Source: an uncultured Shewanella sp.
GTDB taxonomy: Bacteria > Pseudomonadota > Gammaproteobacteria > Enterobacterales > Shewanellaceae
NCBI RefSeq assembly: GCF_947495455.1
Contig: NZ_CANLZC010000038.1
Span: 1-46,054, forward strand
Length of the DNA stretch: 46,054 bases
Reading direction: 5' to 3'
The position numbers and the translations under genes were made by a program. Below, piece after piece: positions 1 to 6,930 of the stretch (the first letter of the stretch is position 1; the number at the start of each line of letters is the position of its first letter). The notes under the pieces were generated by a model. It saw nothing but the letters and a program-made list of their open reading frames with translations. It was not told the origin of the DNA and did not search any database.

Positions 1-66
1 TATAACTTGGCTCACTTCACAATCAGTATTCATTGTTTATGAGCCAGAAAAGTGGGGATCCCTCAG

Positions 67-258
67 TCACGGGTATAGCTCTTGCGCTCTTTGCATCACA
101 AGAGGATTACTTGCATATAAATGATCGATTGCCTGAGAAATCTTACCTTCTGCCACTTCAGTAAAAAATTGACTCACTTGTTTAGCAGGTGCCCCCTCAT
201 AAGCCAGAGTCATTGGAGCAATAACAGACAGGGCAAATAATAATATCAACTTCTTCAT
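67..258 (-). CDS. Small exported protein, possibly truncated
   Basis: 63 residues. The N-terminus (MKKLILLFALSVIAPMTLA) is a clear Sec signal peptide with a likely cleavage after TLA. The mature part is short, acidic and probably helical (KQVSQFFTEVAEGKISQAIDHLY). It reads like the start of a longer small periplasmic protein, and the frame stops soon after the predicted helix with RAQELYP. The sequence downstream of the stop, at positions 1-66, shows no obvious continuation in another frame, so a rearrangement or a genuinely short protein are both possible. The ATG is preceded on the minus strand by AAGGAAG at good spacing. Family not recognised with confidence. Confidence 0.55.
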   Translation of the reverse strand: MKKLILLFALSVIAPMTLAYEGAPAKQVSQFFTEVAEGKISQAIDHLYASNPLVMQRAQELYP

Positions 259-417
259 TAAACTTCCTTATATATGAAAACAAAAAAAATCAATATCTTA
301 AAATATCAACAATAACAATAATTGACCCTTAGACTTTAGCCATAAATCATAAAAAAAGCGTAATAGATATAATCACCTATAGTTATACTCATAGAACCAA
401 GATCAAAGGAAAAATAA

Positions 418-1248
418 ATGACTCTCGATTTTTCAATGTGGATTTTCTTTCCACTGACACTCGCCATTATTGCGATATTGTTACAAGAATCCAAAGCCGC
501 TTTCGCATTATTAGCCCTTTTCTTTATTGGCGCCTTATTTGAACAGAAACTCAAAATATTAGGACTGGTGAGTATTCTCATCGGGTTCTCTTTAGCTTAC
601 AAAGCCAATTCATTCAGACCCTTTTGGCGCTATGTGAGTTACACCATCATCACTCTTTGGGTATTTGCATTATTTTTCCACTTAGTGCCAGGGTTTAACA
701 ACTTGCAAGTATTAAATAAAGTGACTGCTAGCAACGACAGCCTCCCTTTTTCCATGTATCTCAATATTGATAAGCCCATGATAATTTTTACTTTAATACT
801 GGCTTATCCTCCACTACTTGGCAAAATTAAGACAGTAAAAGTTAAACCTATCATCTTCACTTTACTCCCTTTATTTGCCTTATTACCTATCGCAAGCTTT
901 CTAGGTGCTCTCAAACTCGAATTATCTCTTCCGAGTTGGTGGTGGCTATTTGCATTTAATAATCTCATCTTAGTTTGTGTTGCCGAAGAAGCGTTATTTC
1001 GCGGTTTTTTTCAGCAATTGATCAGTGAAAAGTGCGGTTGGGTCGTCGGCCTAATGTTAGCCAGCATTCTCTTTGGGCTCGCTCATTTTGCAGGTGGAAC
1101 ATTATTAATGATATTTGCCACACTGGCAGGTATTGGATATGGTCTTATTTTTCACTTTACTGGTCGATTATGGGCCGCAATACTCTGTCACTTTGCTTTT
1201 AACTTTGCGCACTTAGCTTTTTTTACTTACCCTATGTTGGCAAAGTAA
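418..1248 (+). CDS. CPBP family intramembrane glutamic endopeptidase
   Basis: A 276-residue integral membrane protein with about eight hydrophobic segments. The CPBP (Abi, CAAX-protease-like) motifs are all in the C-terminal half: motif 1 EEALFRG with the paired glutamates at 190-191 and Arg195, motif 2 FGLAHF with His223, and motif 3 HFAFN with His258 and Asn262. The family cleaves within or next to the membrane. Bacterial members are linked to processing of small peptides, bacteriocin self-immunity or sorting, so the substrate here cannot be named. AAGGAAA lies 8 nt before the ATG. The gene runs in the same direction as the three hydrolase paralogues that follow but is separated from them by a palindrome and a likely separate promoter. 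Confidence 0.88.
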   Translation: MTLDFSMWIFFPLTLAIIAILLQESKAAFALLALFFIGALFEQKLKILGLVSILIGFSLAYKANSFRPFWRYVSYTIITLWVFALFFHLVPGFNNLQVLNKVTASNDSLPFSMYLNIDKPMIIFTLILAYPPLLGKIKTVKVKPIIFTLLPLFALLPIASFLGALKLELSLPSWWWLFAFNNLILVCVAEEALFRGFFQQLISEKCGWVVGLMLASILFGLAHFAGGTLLMIFATLAGIGYGLIFHFTGRLWAAILCHFAFNFAHLAFFTYPMLAK

Positions 1249-1258
1249 ATTGAATAAA

Positions 1259-1282
1259 TGTAATGGTTCATATTCCATTACA
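1259..1282. promoter_or_regulatory. Palindrome upstream of hydrolase copy 1
   Basis: Inverted repeat TGTAATGG-8-CCATTACA, between the CPBP stop and hydrolase copy 1, about 90 bp before the copy 1 ATG. The same element precedes the other two copies at 2271-2294 and 3284-3307, with paired changes that keep the symmetry. It could be a regulator operator or a transcript hairpin. There is no U-tract, so it is a poor intrinsic terminator. Confidence 0.6.
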
Positions 1283-1305
1283 TTTAATTTAATTTAATTT
1301 AATTT
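1282..1305. repeat. ATTTA pentanucleotide repeat
   Basis: 4.8 head-to-tail copies of ATTTA immediately follow the palindrome and end about 25 bp before a candidate -10 (TATAAT, 1331-1336) of hydrolase copy 1. The equivalent places before copies 2 and 3 have only degenerate TTTAAT-rich sequence, so the perfect repeat is specific to copy 1. Confidence 0.8.
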
Positions 1306-1371
1306 CACAATAGAAAATCACTTTTATTGTTATAATTATGCCTACTGTTAATATAAATAATTAACTATCTT

Positions 1372-2241
1372 ATGGGCCTAAACTCGCCTTACAGCCATTA
1401 TTTTTCCACTAATGATGGCGTCAAATTACACTACTTGGATAAAGGAAAAGGCCCACCTTTACTCCTGTTACCCACATGGAATATCAGCTGTCGAATCTTT
1501 AAATATCAACTTGAAGCATTGAGCGATCAGTATCGTATTTTAGCTCTGGATATGCGGGGGCATGGATTATCAGAAAAAGTCAATTATGGCTATAAAGTCC
1601 ATCGATTTGCCAAAGATCTTCAGGATTTTATCAAACACTTACAACTCAGCGAACTTAATCTTCTCGGCCACAACTTTGGCGCAACGGTTATTTGCAGCTA
1701 TTTAGAACTTTTTGGCTTCTCCTCCATCAGTAAACTCATTTTTATCGATAGGGCTGCCGTTCCCATGATGAATCCAATCTGGACTCAAACAGAAATTCAA
1801 CGGTATGGGCCGACTTCTGATCCCAAATCTCTTGAAAACCTCTGCTATGAAATTACAACCACTCAAGAAGATCATTTTATGAAAATTTTCTTTAATACTA
1901 TGGTCACCCACCTAGCCAAAGATAAACATAAAGAATTAATCCTTAAAAACAGTGACACAATTCCTAAAAAAGGAGCTGCATCATTACTCTTTGATGCTTT
2001 TTATCAAGACTGGCGCACCTTATTCCCTAGAATAACCAAACCCACTTTGATCATAGGCGGGCGCGCTAGCCTGATCTCAGCCTCTTCCCAAATTTGGACA
2101 AGCCAACAAATTCCTAATGCCAAACTCATCATCTTTGAAGAAGATGAAGGCGGTAAACATTTTCCCTTTGTTGAAAACTCCAAAAAATTTAATCGAGTTA
2201 TCGATAAGTTTATCCAACAACAGGTCAATTTAATATCATAA
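1372..2241 (+). CDS. Alpha/beta-hydrolase-fold protein, copy 1 (catalytic residues lost)
   Basis: 289 residues with a MenH/haloperoxidase-like alpha/beta-hydrolase fold: LDMRGHGLS after strand 4, LLGHNFG at the nucleophile elbow (residues 97-103), LIIGGRASL at the strand before the usual acid, and KHFPFVEN around His263. In active family members the elbow is GxSxG. Here the central position 101 is Asn. The oxyanion-loop HG is replaced by PT (LLLPTW), and the usual acid after GG is Ala232. Only the histidine remains, so hydrolysis is unlikely and a ligand-binding or scaffold role is more plausible. This is the first of three tandem paralogues; copy 2 is nearly identical over long stretches. 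No strong ribosome site is seen before the ATG. Confidence 0.8.
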   Translation: MGLNSPYSHYFSTNDGVKLHYLDKGKGPPLLLLPTWNISCRIFKYQLEALSDQYRILALDMRGHGLSEKVNYGYKVHRFAKDLQDFIKHLQLSELNLLGHNFGATVICSYLELFGFSSISKLIFIDRAAVPMMNPIWTQTEIQRYGPTSDPKSLENLCYEITTTQEDHFMKIFFNTMVTHLAKDKHKELILKNSDTIPKKGAASLLFDAFYQDWRTLFPRITKPTLIIGGRASLISASSQIWTSQQIPNAKLIIFEEDEGGKHFPFVENSKKFNRVIDKFIQQQVNLIS

Positions 2242-2270
2242 ATCAAACATGATAAATTTATAGTCATAGC

Positions 2271-2294
2271 TGTAATGCTTCATATTTCATTACA
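2271..2294. promoter_or_regulatory. Palindrome upstream of hydrolase copy 2
   Basis: TGTAATG-10-CATTACA, exactly 1012 bp after its counterpart at 1259-1282 and 90 bp before the copy 2 ATG. The eighth base pair of the stem is mismatched in this copy. A candidate -10 (TATAAT) and the same downstream sequence as in copy 1 follow. Confidence 0.6.
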
Positions 2295-2383
2295 TTTAAT
2301 TGAATCTCATTTAATTACACTCTAGAAAATCACTTTTATGGTTATAATTATGCCTACTGTTAATCTAAATAATTGAGTATATG

Positions 2384-3232
2384 ATGGCCATAAACTCACC
2401 TTACAGCCATTATTTTTCTACTAATGATGGTGCCAAATTACACTACTTGGACAAAGGAAAAGGCCCATCTTTACTCCTGTTACCCTCATGGAATATCAGC
2501 TGTCGAATCTTTAAATATCAACTTGAGGAACTGAGCCAAAAATACCGTATCATAGCGCTGGATATGCGGGGGCATGGATTATCAGAAAAAGTCAATTATG
2601 GCTACAAAGTCCATCGATTTGCCAAAGATCTACATGAACTGATTAAACATTTACAACTCAGCGAACTTAATCTTCTCGGCCATACCTTTGGTGCAACGGT
2701 TATTTGCTGCTATTTAGAACTTTTTGGCTTCTCCTCCATCAGTAAGCTCATTTTTATCGATAGGGCTGCCGTTCCCATGATGAATCCAATCTGGACTCGA
2801 ACAGAAATTCAACGGTATGGGCCGACTTCTGATCCCAAATCTCTTGAAAACCTCTGCCATCAAATTGCAATAAATCAAAATGATCAGTTTATGAAGCTTT
2901 TCTTTAATACTATGGTCAATCGCCTAGCCAAAGATGAACATAAAGAATTAATCCTTAAAAACAGTGGCACACTTCCGAAAAAAGCCGCAGCCTTACTATT
3001 TAACAATTTATACTATCAAGACTGGCGCACCTTATTCCCTAGAATAACTAAACCCACTCTGGTTATAGGCGGGCGCGCGAGCCTGATCTCGGCCTCTTCC
3101 CAAATTTGGACAAGCCAACAAATCCCTAATGCCAAACTCATCATTTTTGAAGAAGATGAAGGCGGTAAACATTTTCCTTTTGTTGAAAACGCCAAAAAAT
3201 TTAATCGAGTTATCGATAAGTTTATCCAATAA
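2384..3232 (+). CDS. Alpha/beta-hydrolase-fold protein, copy 2 (catalytic residues lost)
   Basis: 282 residues from the ATG at 2384. An in-frame ATG at 2381 exists, but 2384 aligns with the start of copies 1 and 3 (MAINSPYS against MGLNSPYS and MAMNSPYS). The nucleophile elbow reads GHTFG, so residue 101 is Thr rather than Ser. A Thr there is chemically closer to a nucleophile than the Asn of copies 1 and 3, but the acid position is again Ala (GGRASL) and the oxyanion HG is PS. Most differences from copy 1 cluster in the cap region, around residues 155-210. The high nucleotide identity to copy 1, including the upstream region, points to a recent duplication. Confidence 0.8.
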   Translation: MAINSPYSHYFSTNDGAKLHYLDKGKGPSLLLLPSWNISCRIFKYQLEELSQKYRIIALDMRGHGLSEKVNYGYKVHRFAKDLHELIKHLQLSELNLLGHTFGATVICCYLELFGFSSISKLIFIDRAAVPMMNPIWTRTEIQRYGPTSDPKSLENLCHQIAINQNDQFMKLFFNTMVNRLAKDEHKELILKNSGTLPKKAAALLFNNLYYQDWRTLFPRITKPTLVIGGRASLISASSQIWTSQQIPNAKLIIFEEDEGGKHFPFVENAKKFNRVIDKFIQ

Positions 3233-3283
3233 CAGGTCAATTTAAGTATCATAAATCAAACACGATAAATTTATAGTCATAGC

Positions 3284-3307
3284 TGTAATAATTCATACTT
3301 TATTACA
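3284..3307. promoter_or_regulatory. Palindrome upstream of hydrolase copy 3
   Basis: TGTAATAA-8-TTATTACA. Compared with copy 1, the two inner pairs changed from GG/CC to AA/TT on both arms together, which preserves the symmetry. This supports selection on the paired or dyad structure. Confidence 0.6.
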
Positions 3308-3382
3308 TTTCATTTAATCTACTTTAATTTTATCTCATTCTAAAACATCACTTTTATTGTTATAATAATGCCTGAGATTAAG

Positions 3383-3440
3383 ATAAATGATGAGATATGT
3401 TATGACTAAAATTAACATAAATGATGAGATATATCATGGC
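3383..3440 (+). repeat. Duplicated start region of hydrolase copy 3
   Basis: A 24-bp sequence (ATAAATGATGAGATAT and the following TATG or CATG) occurs at 3383-3406 and again at 3417-3440, 34 bp apart. The second copy carries the true start at 3436. The first creates an ATG at 3402 that opens a 25-codon reading frame (MTKININD...) in another frame, running across the real start. It arose after the gene triplication, because copies 1 and 2 lack it. Confidence 0.7.
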
Positions 3441-4287
3441 TATGAACTCACCTTACAGCCATTACTTTATCACTCATGATGGCGCGATATTACACTACCT
3501 CGACAGAGGAGAGGGGCACCCTCTCGTTCTGCTGCCCACATATAACATTAGCTGTCAAATCTTTAAATCTCAACTTGATGAACTGAGCCAAAAATACCGT
3601 ATTATCGCTCTGGATATGCGGGGCCATGGATTATCAACAAAAATTAATTATGGCTACACAGTCTATCGATTTGCCAAAGATCTACATGAACTACTCAACC
3701 TTTTACATCTCAATAAACTCTACCTACTCGGGCATAACTTTGGTGGTAGCGTTGCCTGCGCTTATTTAGAACTTTTTGGCTTCTCCCACATAGATAAACT
3801 GATTTTGATCGACAGAAGCGCCATGCCTATGGCCAACCCTTATTGGAAAGCAGTCGATATTCAACAATTTGGCGCAAGCACGGATGCTACAGCGCTTGAG
3901 CAGCTATGCAATCAGATTTGTAGCAATCCAAACAATTATTTTATGCAGGTCCTTTTCGACACTATGGTCAGCCGTGATGCCGCCGATAAACTAAAGCAGT
4001 TTATCCTCAATTGCAGTGATACCTTACCGAAAAGAGCCGCTGCGCGTTTACTCTTTGACGCCTATTATCAAGACTGGCGCACCTTATTCCCCAGAATCCC
4101 CATACCTTCTCTGATCATAGGTGGTCAGGCTAGCTTGATCTCACCCACATCTCAAGTCTGGGTTAGCAAACAGATCCCCAATGCCAAACTCATCATCTTT
4201 GAAGAAGATGAAGGCGGTAAACATTTTCCTTTTGTCGAAAACCCCAAAAAATTTAATCGGGTTGTCGATAAATTTATACAGTCATAA
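3436..4287 (+). CDS. Alpha/beta-hydrolase-fold protein, copy 3 (catalytic residues lost)
   Basis: 283 residues from the ATG at 3436, chosen because MAMNSPYS matches the other copies; an upstream in-frame ATG at 3421 would add MMRYI. This is the most diverged of the three. The elbow is GHNFGG (Asn101), the oxyanion HG is PT (LLLPTY-like loop, here VLLPTY) and the acid position is Ala (GGQASL). The C-terminal EEDEGGKHFPFVEN block is identical to the other copies. Keeping the same substitutions at the active site while the rest diverges suggests the loss of catalysis predates the triplication and that the protein is still under selection. Followed by a terminator. Confidence 0.8.
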   Translation: MAMNSPYSHYFITHDGAILHYLDRGEGHPLVLLPTYNISCQIFKSQLDELSQKYRIIALDMRGHGLSTKINYGYTVYRFAKDLHELLNLLHLNKLYLLGHNFGGSVACAYLELFGFSHIDKLILIDRSAMPMANPYWKAVDIQQFGASTDATALEQLCNQICSNPNNYFMQVLFDTMVSRDAADKLKQFILNCSDTLPKRAAARLLFDAYYQDWRTLFPRIPIPSLIIGGQASLISPTSQVWVSKQIPNAKLIIFEEDEGGKHFPFVENPKKFNRVVDKFIQS

Positions 4288-4308
4288 ACCCCTTAAAAAG
4301 GGGGTTTT
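4286..4308 (+). terminator. Terminator after hydrolase copy 3
   Basis: Stem AAACCCC...GGGGGTTTT with an A-rich loop and a T-tract, overlapping the last bases of the hydrolase gene. Confidence 0.7.
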
Positions 4309-4560
4309 GTTCCCTCAGCCCCCATCAACAATCGAATAAATATTCACAATATAGCTAACTCTCACCCACAAAGTTAGCATGGACAGCTTGACTTAAATAT
4401 CTCTTAAAATCTATAGAAAAACAAAAATAATTGATTTGCATCATATAATTAGAAATGATACCTTTTAGCTTAATAAGGTTGATGTCACCCCATATATTTT
4501 ACATTTCTAATAATAAGCAAATATCACAACTGAATTTAAAGCTAACAAATAAGGGGATAC

Positions 4561-4971
4561 ATGCAGAAAAAATGCTATCAATATGGGCAACAAGTGATAG
4601 CTATCCTCATTATCATTTCGCTCATACTGCATTGGAAAATACTTTCTGGCATAAAAATAACATCCTTAAATGCAACCTATAATCTTATTGCTATCCCTTG
4701 GTTTAGCCTCTCTGTTTGTACTGCTTGGGGTTTATGGCATAAACGCATTTGGGGATTCTGGCTGCTTTATTGCTCACTGCTTTATAGCACTATTGCCTTA
4801 TCCATACCCATTATTCCGTTTCTTTCAAGCCTTTTTCCATTAGCCGTAAGAGCTTGGGTAATGATTGGTATCAATACCGCTGTATTACTCATCAACATTT
4901 GGCTTCATATGAAACACAACAAACACAACAAACACAACAAACACAACAACCTAGGAGAAAGTAGTCAATAA
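4561..4971 (+). CDS. Small membrane protein with a KHN-repeat tail
   Basis: 136 residues with four hydrophobic segments (about 11-25, 40-58, 62-85 and 97-115). The C-terminal tail is polar and made of four KHN/KHN-like repeats. The ATG follows AAGGGG at 6 nt. No family is recognised. The topology suggests a small inner-membrane protein with the repeated His/Asn/Lys tail in the cytoplasm by the positive-inside rule. The tail is encoded by a 9-bp tandem repeat whose copy number could change without a frameshift. Confidence 0.6.
   Translation: MQKKCYQYGQQVIAILIIISLILHWKILSGIKITSLNATYNLIAIPWFSLSVCTAWGLWHKRIWGFWLLYCSLLYSTIALSIPIIPFLSSLFPLAVRAWVMIGINTAVLLINIWLHMKHNKHNKHNKHNNLGESSQ
4912..4947 (+). 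repeat. 9-bp in-frame tandem repeat (x4)
   Basis: Four perfect copies of AAACACAAC inside the gene at 4561-4971, each encoding KHN (reading frame K-H-N). Confidence 0.95.
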
Positions 4972-5029
4972 TAAAATACAACTGATGAAACATGAAACAT
5001 GAAACCTAGAATTACATTTGGAGTACCCC

Positions 5030-5428
5030 TTGATTAAGTATTTTTTTGTCTTATTATCATTAATCTCATTTTCAGCAAGCTCAACAGAAAACGAAGCACT
5101 CAATGTCGATCAAGTATCTGTATCCGCTTCAGATTTATCCTTTCCAAACGACAGAAACATTCAACCCTCCCGCAGTGATTTTTTCATTAAAAATTATGTC
5201 CTAATGAGTAATGATCTTGGAGAACGTTGGGCCCTTATTACCATAAAAAATAACAGTGCTGGAAGACGAACTTTATCAGAGAAGCATATTTTAGCTTTAG
5301 TCGCCGATGGCGAACGCATTTTTCCACATGATTTTTCTCATTCTTTTAAAGCACATGAGACCTTATCCATCACCATCGCCTTTGGTCAAAATAAATTCCC
5401 AATATTATCGGTTTACACACAAAATTAA
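5030..5428 (+). CDS. Small exported protein of unknown function
   Basis: About 132 residues if translation begins at TTG 5030. That codon is chosen because GGAG sits 6 nt upstream, while the upstream TTG at 5018 overlaps this site. The N-terminus (LIKYFFVLLSLISFSASS) is a signal peptide. The mature domain contains SDFFIKNYVL and ERWALITIKNNSAGRR followed by a strand-rich C-terminus ending in SVYTQN, consistent with a small beta-sandwich periplasmic protein. Family not recognised. It follows the KHN membrane protein by about 58 bp on the same strand and may be cotranscribed. Confidence 0.6.
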   Translation: MIKYFFVLLSLISFSASSTENEALNVDQVSVSASDLSFPNDRNIQPSRSDFFIKNYVLMSNDLGERWALITIKNNSAGRRTLSEKHILALVADGERIFPHDFSHSFKAHETLSITIAFGQNKFPILSVYTQN

Positions 5429-5499
5429 GCCATTGAATTCTTAAGCGAGCTGCTTTTTTATCAAAAAAGCCCTAATCGTCATGAGAAAGTTTAATCATG

Positions 5500-5529
5500 T
5501 TAACTCCTGATATCATAGTCAGGGGTTAA
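5500..5529. other. Inverted repeat, possible hairpin
   Basis: TTAACTCCTGA-8-TCAGGGGTTAA, an 11-bp stem with one G-T pair, between the exported protein and the tRNA-Ser relics. No T-tract follows closely. It may end the upstream transcript weakly. Confidence 0.4.
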
Positions 5530-5581
5530 AATAAGGGATCGATAAGTCTCCAAAGTGTCAACTTATCTCAGGACGGAACAG

Positions 5582-5634
5582 TGGTACAAAGATAGGTGCT
5601 TGAACCCTAAATGAGCATGCTACAAACCCGTGCT
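5582..5634 (-). pseudogene. tRNA-Ser 3'-part relic 1
   Basis: The sequence aligns with the 3' acceptor strand, T arm and variable arm of the tRNA-Ser at 5805-5895: TTGAACCCTA (T loop), then GCTACAAACCCGTGC in place of the variable-arm GCTACAAACCCATGC. The acceptor strand is degraded and the anticodon arm and 5' half are absent. Confidence 0.65.
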
Positions 5635-5658
5635 ATTTTATTGGTAAGTAGACACAAA

Positions 5659-5683
5659 AAAGCCGCTAAGATAATTATCGGCT
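5659..5683 (-). terminator. Terminator-like hairpin beside relic 2
   Basis: AAGCCGCTAA...TTATCGGCTT with one mismatch, flanked by an A-run on the plus strand that would give a U-tract on the minus strand. It occupies the same place relative to relic 2 as the functional terminator does to tRNA-Ser. Confidence 0.45.
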
Positions 5684-5695
5684 TCTTATTTAATA

Positions 5696-5750
5696 TGGCG
5701 GAGAGATAGGCGTTTGAACCCTACATAAGTGTGCTATAAACTCACTATTA
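5696..5750 (-). pseudogene. tRNA-Ser 3'-part relic 2
   Basis: TGGCGGAGAGATAGG is identical to the acceptor and T-stem start of the functional tRNA-Ser including the CCA complement. It is followed by TTTGAACCCTA and a diverged variable arm. The 5' half is missing. The relic is 109 bp from the intact gene and 114 bp from relic 1, so the three form a decayed tandem array. Confidence 0.75.
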
Positions 5751-5762
5751 AATTGCAGACAT

Positions 5763-5794
5763 AAAAAAACCTATCTTTAAAGATAGGTTTTTTT
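5763..5794 (-). terminator. tRNA-Ser terminator
   Basis: Perfect palindrome: seven A, CCTATCTTT, AAAGATAGG, seven T. It sits just downstream of tRNA-Ser on the minus strand and could work in both directions. Confidence 0.85.
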
Positions 5795-5804
5795 ATTTTT
5801 AATA

Positions 5805-5895
5805 TGGCGGAGAGATAGGGATTTGAACCCTAGATGGGCTACAAACCCATGCCGGTTTTCAAGACCGGTGCATTCGACCACTCTGCCATCTCTCC
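5805..5895 (-). tRNA. tRNA-Ser(UGA)
   Basis: A 91-nt class II tRNA with an encoded CCA. Acceptor stem GGAGAGA/TCTCTCC, anticodon loop CTTGAAA (anticodon TGA) on stem CCGGT/ACCGG, a long variable arm ATGGGTTTGTAGCCCAT, and T loop TTCAAAT. Decodes UCA and related serine codons. Confidence 0.97.
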
Positions 5896-6065
5896 AGTGG
5901 CGCTGATAATAGGGGGTTATCATGACGTTGTAAACCCCTTATTGGCTCAAACGAACAAAAAAACAACCAACCTATTCTTTATGAATAATAAAGCAACATA
6001 TTGCTATGTTTTACATCACTATTTTTAAGAGCAATTTATCAAAGGCAAGTATTAAAGACAAAGAG

Positions 6066-6812
6066 TTAACCCACCATGCTTTGAACACTATCAAGATCTT
6101 CAATTCTCTTATCATTGGGTACAAGCAAAGATTGTAATGCCGATAATGAGCTCACTTGATAAGTCGGTTGAATCCCCTCAGCTAAAGGCTCATCAAAGCG
6201 ATTCAACCAGCAAGTATCAATCCCCGCATTCATGCCACCTTTAATGTCAGAATGCTGATTATCCCCCACCATAAGAACACGATTTAAATCAAGCGCGCCT
6301 TGCTTTTTTGACTCATCTAAACGCATGCGCTCAAATGCATACTCAAAAATACCCACATGAGGTTTGGCCAATCCTACCTCTTCTGAAATCACCACTAACG
6401 GAAAAATATCAAGTAAACCTGTTTTTTGTAGACGTATGGTTTGCAGTTGAGTAAAACCATTGGTGATAATCCCTAACCCAACTTTCCCTTTCAAAGCCTC
6501 AACCAATGCTTGAGCACCTGGCAATAAGTGGCAGATATTCGCCATAGCATGTAAAAAGTCAGTATTTAATTGTTGAGGTGAAACATTGAGTTTCTCAGCC
6601 CAAGCCGTAAAACGCCTTTCTTGTAACGCTTGAGCAGTAATTTTGCCGTCTTGATAATCCCTCCACAAAGGCAAATTAACACTCTGATACTCTTTGAAGT
6701 CTTGCTCAGTAAAAATGACATCATATTTTGAAAATAATGTTTGTAACCCTTTGAACGCATCAAAATGAAACAAGGTTTCATCAGCATCAAATAAAACCCA
6801 TTGATATTTCAT
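6066..6812 (-). CDS. yjjG: YjjG-type HAD pyrimidine 5'-nucleotidase
   Basis: 248 residues. HAD motif I is LFDADET near the N-terminus, with the nucleophile Asp and the acid/base Asp two residues on. Motif II is IITNGFT, motif III has the Lys in GLAKPHVGIF, and motif IV is VGDNQHSDIKGG. YjjG dephosphorylates pyrimidine nucleoside monophosphates such as dUMP and dTMP and non-canonical analogues, acting as house-cleaning. The length is slightly above the usual 225 residues because of a C-terminal extension ending SVQSMVG. The gene stands alone, and the start ATG is the natural family start (MKYQWVLFDADET). Confidence 0.9.
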   Translation of the reverse strand: MKYQWVLFDADETLFHFDAFKGLQTLFSKYDVIFTEQDFKEYQSVNLPLWRDYQDGKITAQALQERRFTAWAEKLNVSPQQLNTDFLHAMANICHLLPGAQALVEALKGKVGLGIITNGFTQLQTIRLQKTGLLDIFPLVVISEEVGLAKPHVGIFEYAFERMRLDESKKQGALDLNRVLMVGDNQHSDIKGGMNAGIDTCWLNRFDEPLAEGIQPTYQVSSLSALQSLLVPNDKRIEDLDSVQSMVG

Positions 6813-6869
6813 ATATATCCCTCAATAAATGAAACAAAAGAATAAATAAAAAAACGTTAAATCACAAAG

Positions 6870-6909
6870 AAAAAAGCACCATTCTTCAATAGAATATATG
6901 GTACTTTTA
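6870..6909 (-). terminator. Terminator of the 6931-7311 gene
   Basis: On the minus strand AAAGTACCAT pairs with ATGGTGCTTT (one G-U pair), with a further ATTC/GAAT inner stem, followed by a T-run. Confidence 0.7.
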
Positions 6910-6930
6910 ACTAAAAATAAGGAAAGAATA

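Noticed and set aside
4455..4682. 75-codon plus-strand frame
   Set aside because: It overlaps the membrane-protein gene at 4561 in another frame, and no ribosome site or recognisable domain was seen.
5816..6028. Plus-strand 64-codon frame across tRNA-Ser
   Set aside because: It overlaps the tRNA on the opposite strand and has no independent support.
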